From positions 340,777 through 404,776 of the forward strand of contig NZ_JACERN010000039.1 in the NCBI RefSeq assembly GCF_013911085.1: a DNA stretch of 64,000 bases. Direction: 5' to 3'. The number at the start of each line of letters is the position of its first letter. The stretch's first letter is position 1. This DNA comes from Aquitalea aquatica (GTDB lineage: Bacteria > Pseudomonadota > Gammaproteobacteria > Burkholderiales > Chromobacteriaceae). Of this stretch, positions 63,964-64,000 are shown piece by piece. The notes beneath the pieces were generated by a model. The model was not told the origin of the DNA, did not search any database, and saw nothing but the letters and a program-made list of their open reading frames with translations. Both the position numbers and the translations under genes were made by a program.

Positions 63964-64000
63964 GAACTGAAGAGTTTGATCCTGGCTCAGATTGAACGCT
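63964..64000 (+). rRNA. rrs: 16S rRNA, 5' end (partial)
   Basis: The last 37 bases contain the universal 5' segment AGAGTTTGATCCTGGCTCAG and ATTGAACGCT, preceded by the promoter and boxA leader. The mature end is placed near 63964 by comparison with E. coli; the rest is outside the window. Confidence 0.97.

Overview
This window is high-GC chromosomal DNA, probably from a betaproteobacterium of the order Neisseriales and most likely a Chromobacteriaceae-type organism (Chromobacterium, Aquitalea or Vogesella-like). That placement is inferred from the proteins, their order and the base composition; no database was searched. There is no prophage, CRISPR array or intact insertion sequence. The window begins inside rpsK and ends 37 bases into a 16S rRNA gene.

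Layout. 1-2150: end of the alpha ribosomal operon (rpsK, rpsD, rpoA, rplQ). 2280-7620: a MOSC protein, then a MocR-type regulator divergent from a beta-alanine/malonate-semialdehyde pair (BauA-like transaminase, MmsA). 7830-15770: a chemoreceptor converging on the miaB-ybeZ-ybeY-corC-lnt operon (minus strand), which carries two extra small genes, plus a small exported protein. 16218-22124: a complete ribose operon (rbsK, D, A, C, B) followed by a Cra/FruR-like LacI-family regulator. 22259-30046: signalling genes (a MASE1/CHASE/GGDEF/EAL protein, an HD-GYP protein and a second chemoreceptor), with a degenerate pseudouridine synthase and two related 140-bp repeats flanking the HD-GYP gene. 30453-34672: two identical tRNA-Met(CAT) genes, a MidA/NDUFAF7-like methyltransferase, a pteridine reductase, ttcA and a spermidine-synthase-like protein.

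34893-52730 is a large plus-strand surface or protein glycan locus. WbpA, B, D and E would make UDP-GlcNAc(3NAc)A. A Wzx-type flippase, three GT4 glycosyltransferases and an OafA-type acyltransferase follow, then a terminal module (DegT aminotransferase, phosphoglycosyl transferase, WbpM/PglF-type 4,6-dehydratase) that would make and load a 4-amino-4,6-dideoxy sugar onto the lipid carrier. No polymerase, chain-length regulator or ligase is visible. The gene set resembles Neisseria pgl protein-glycosylation loci at least as much as a polymerised O-antigen locus. Several genes of unrelated type are embedded in it.

52720-63587 holds a GGDEF cyclase, a HypT-like LysR regulator, an exported histidine phosphatase, aspA, several small conserved genes, yggL, ubiD, an OmpW-type porin, a Cds1-like cysteine desulfhydrase and a HAD nucleotidase. 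Several intergenic regions here carry clean palindromes that look like operators. The window closes with an rRNA promoter, a boxA-containing leader and the 16S start.
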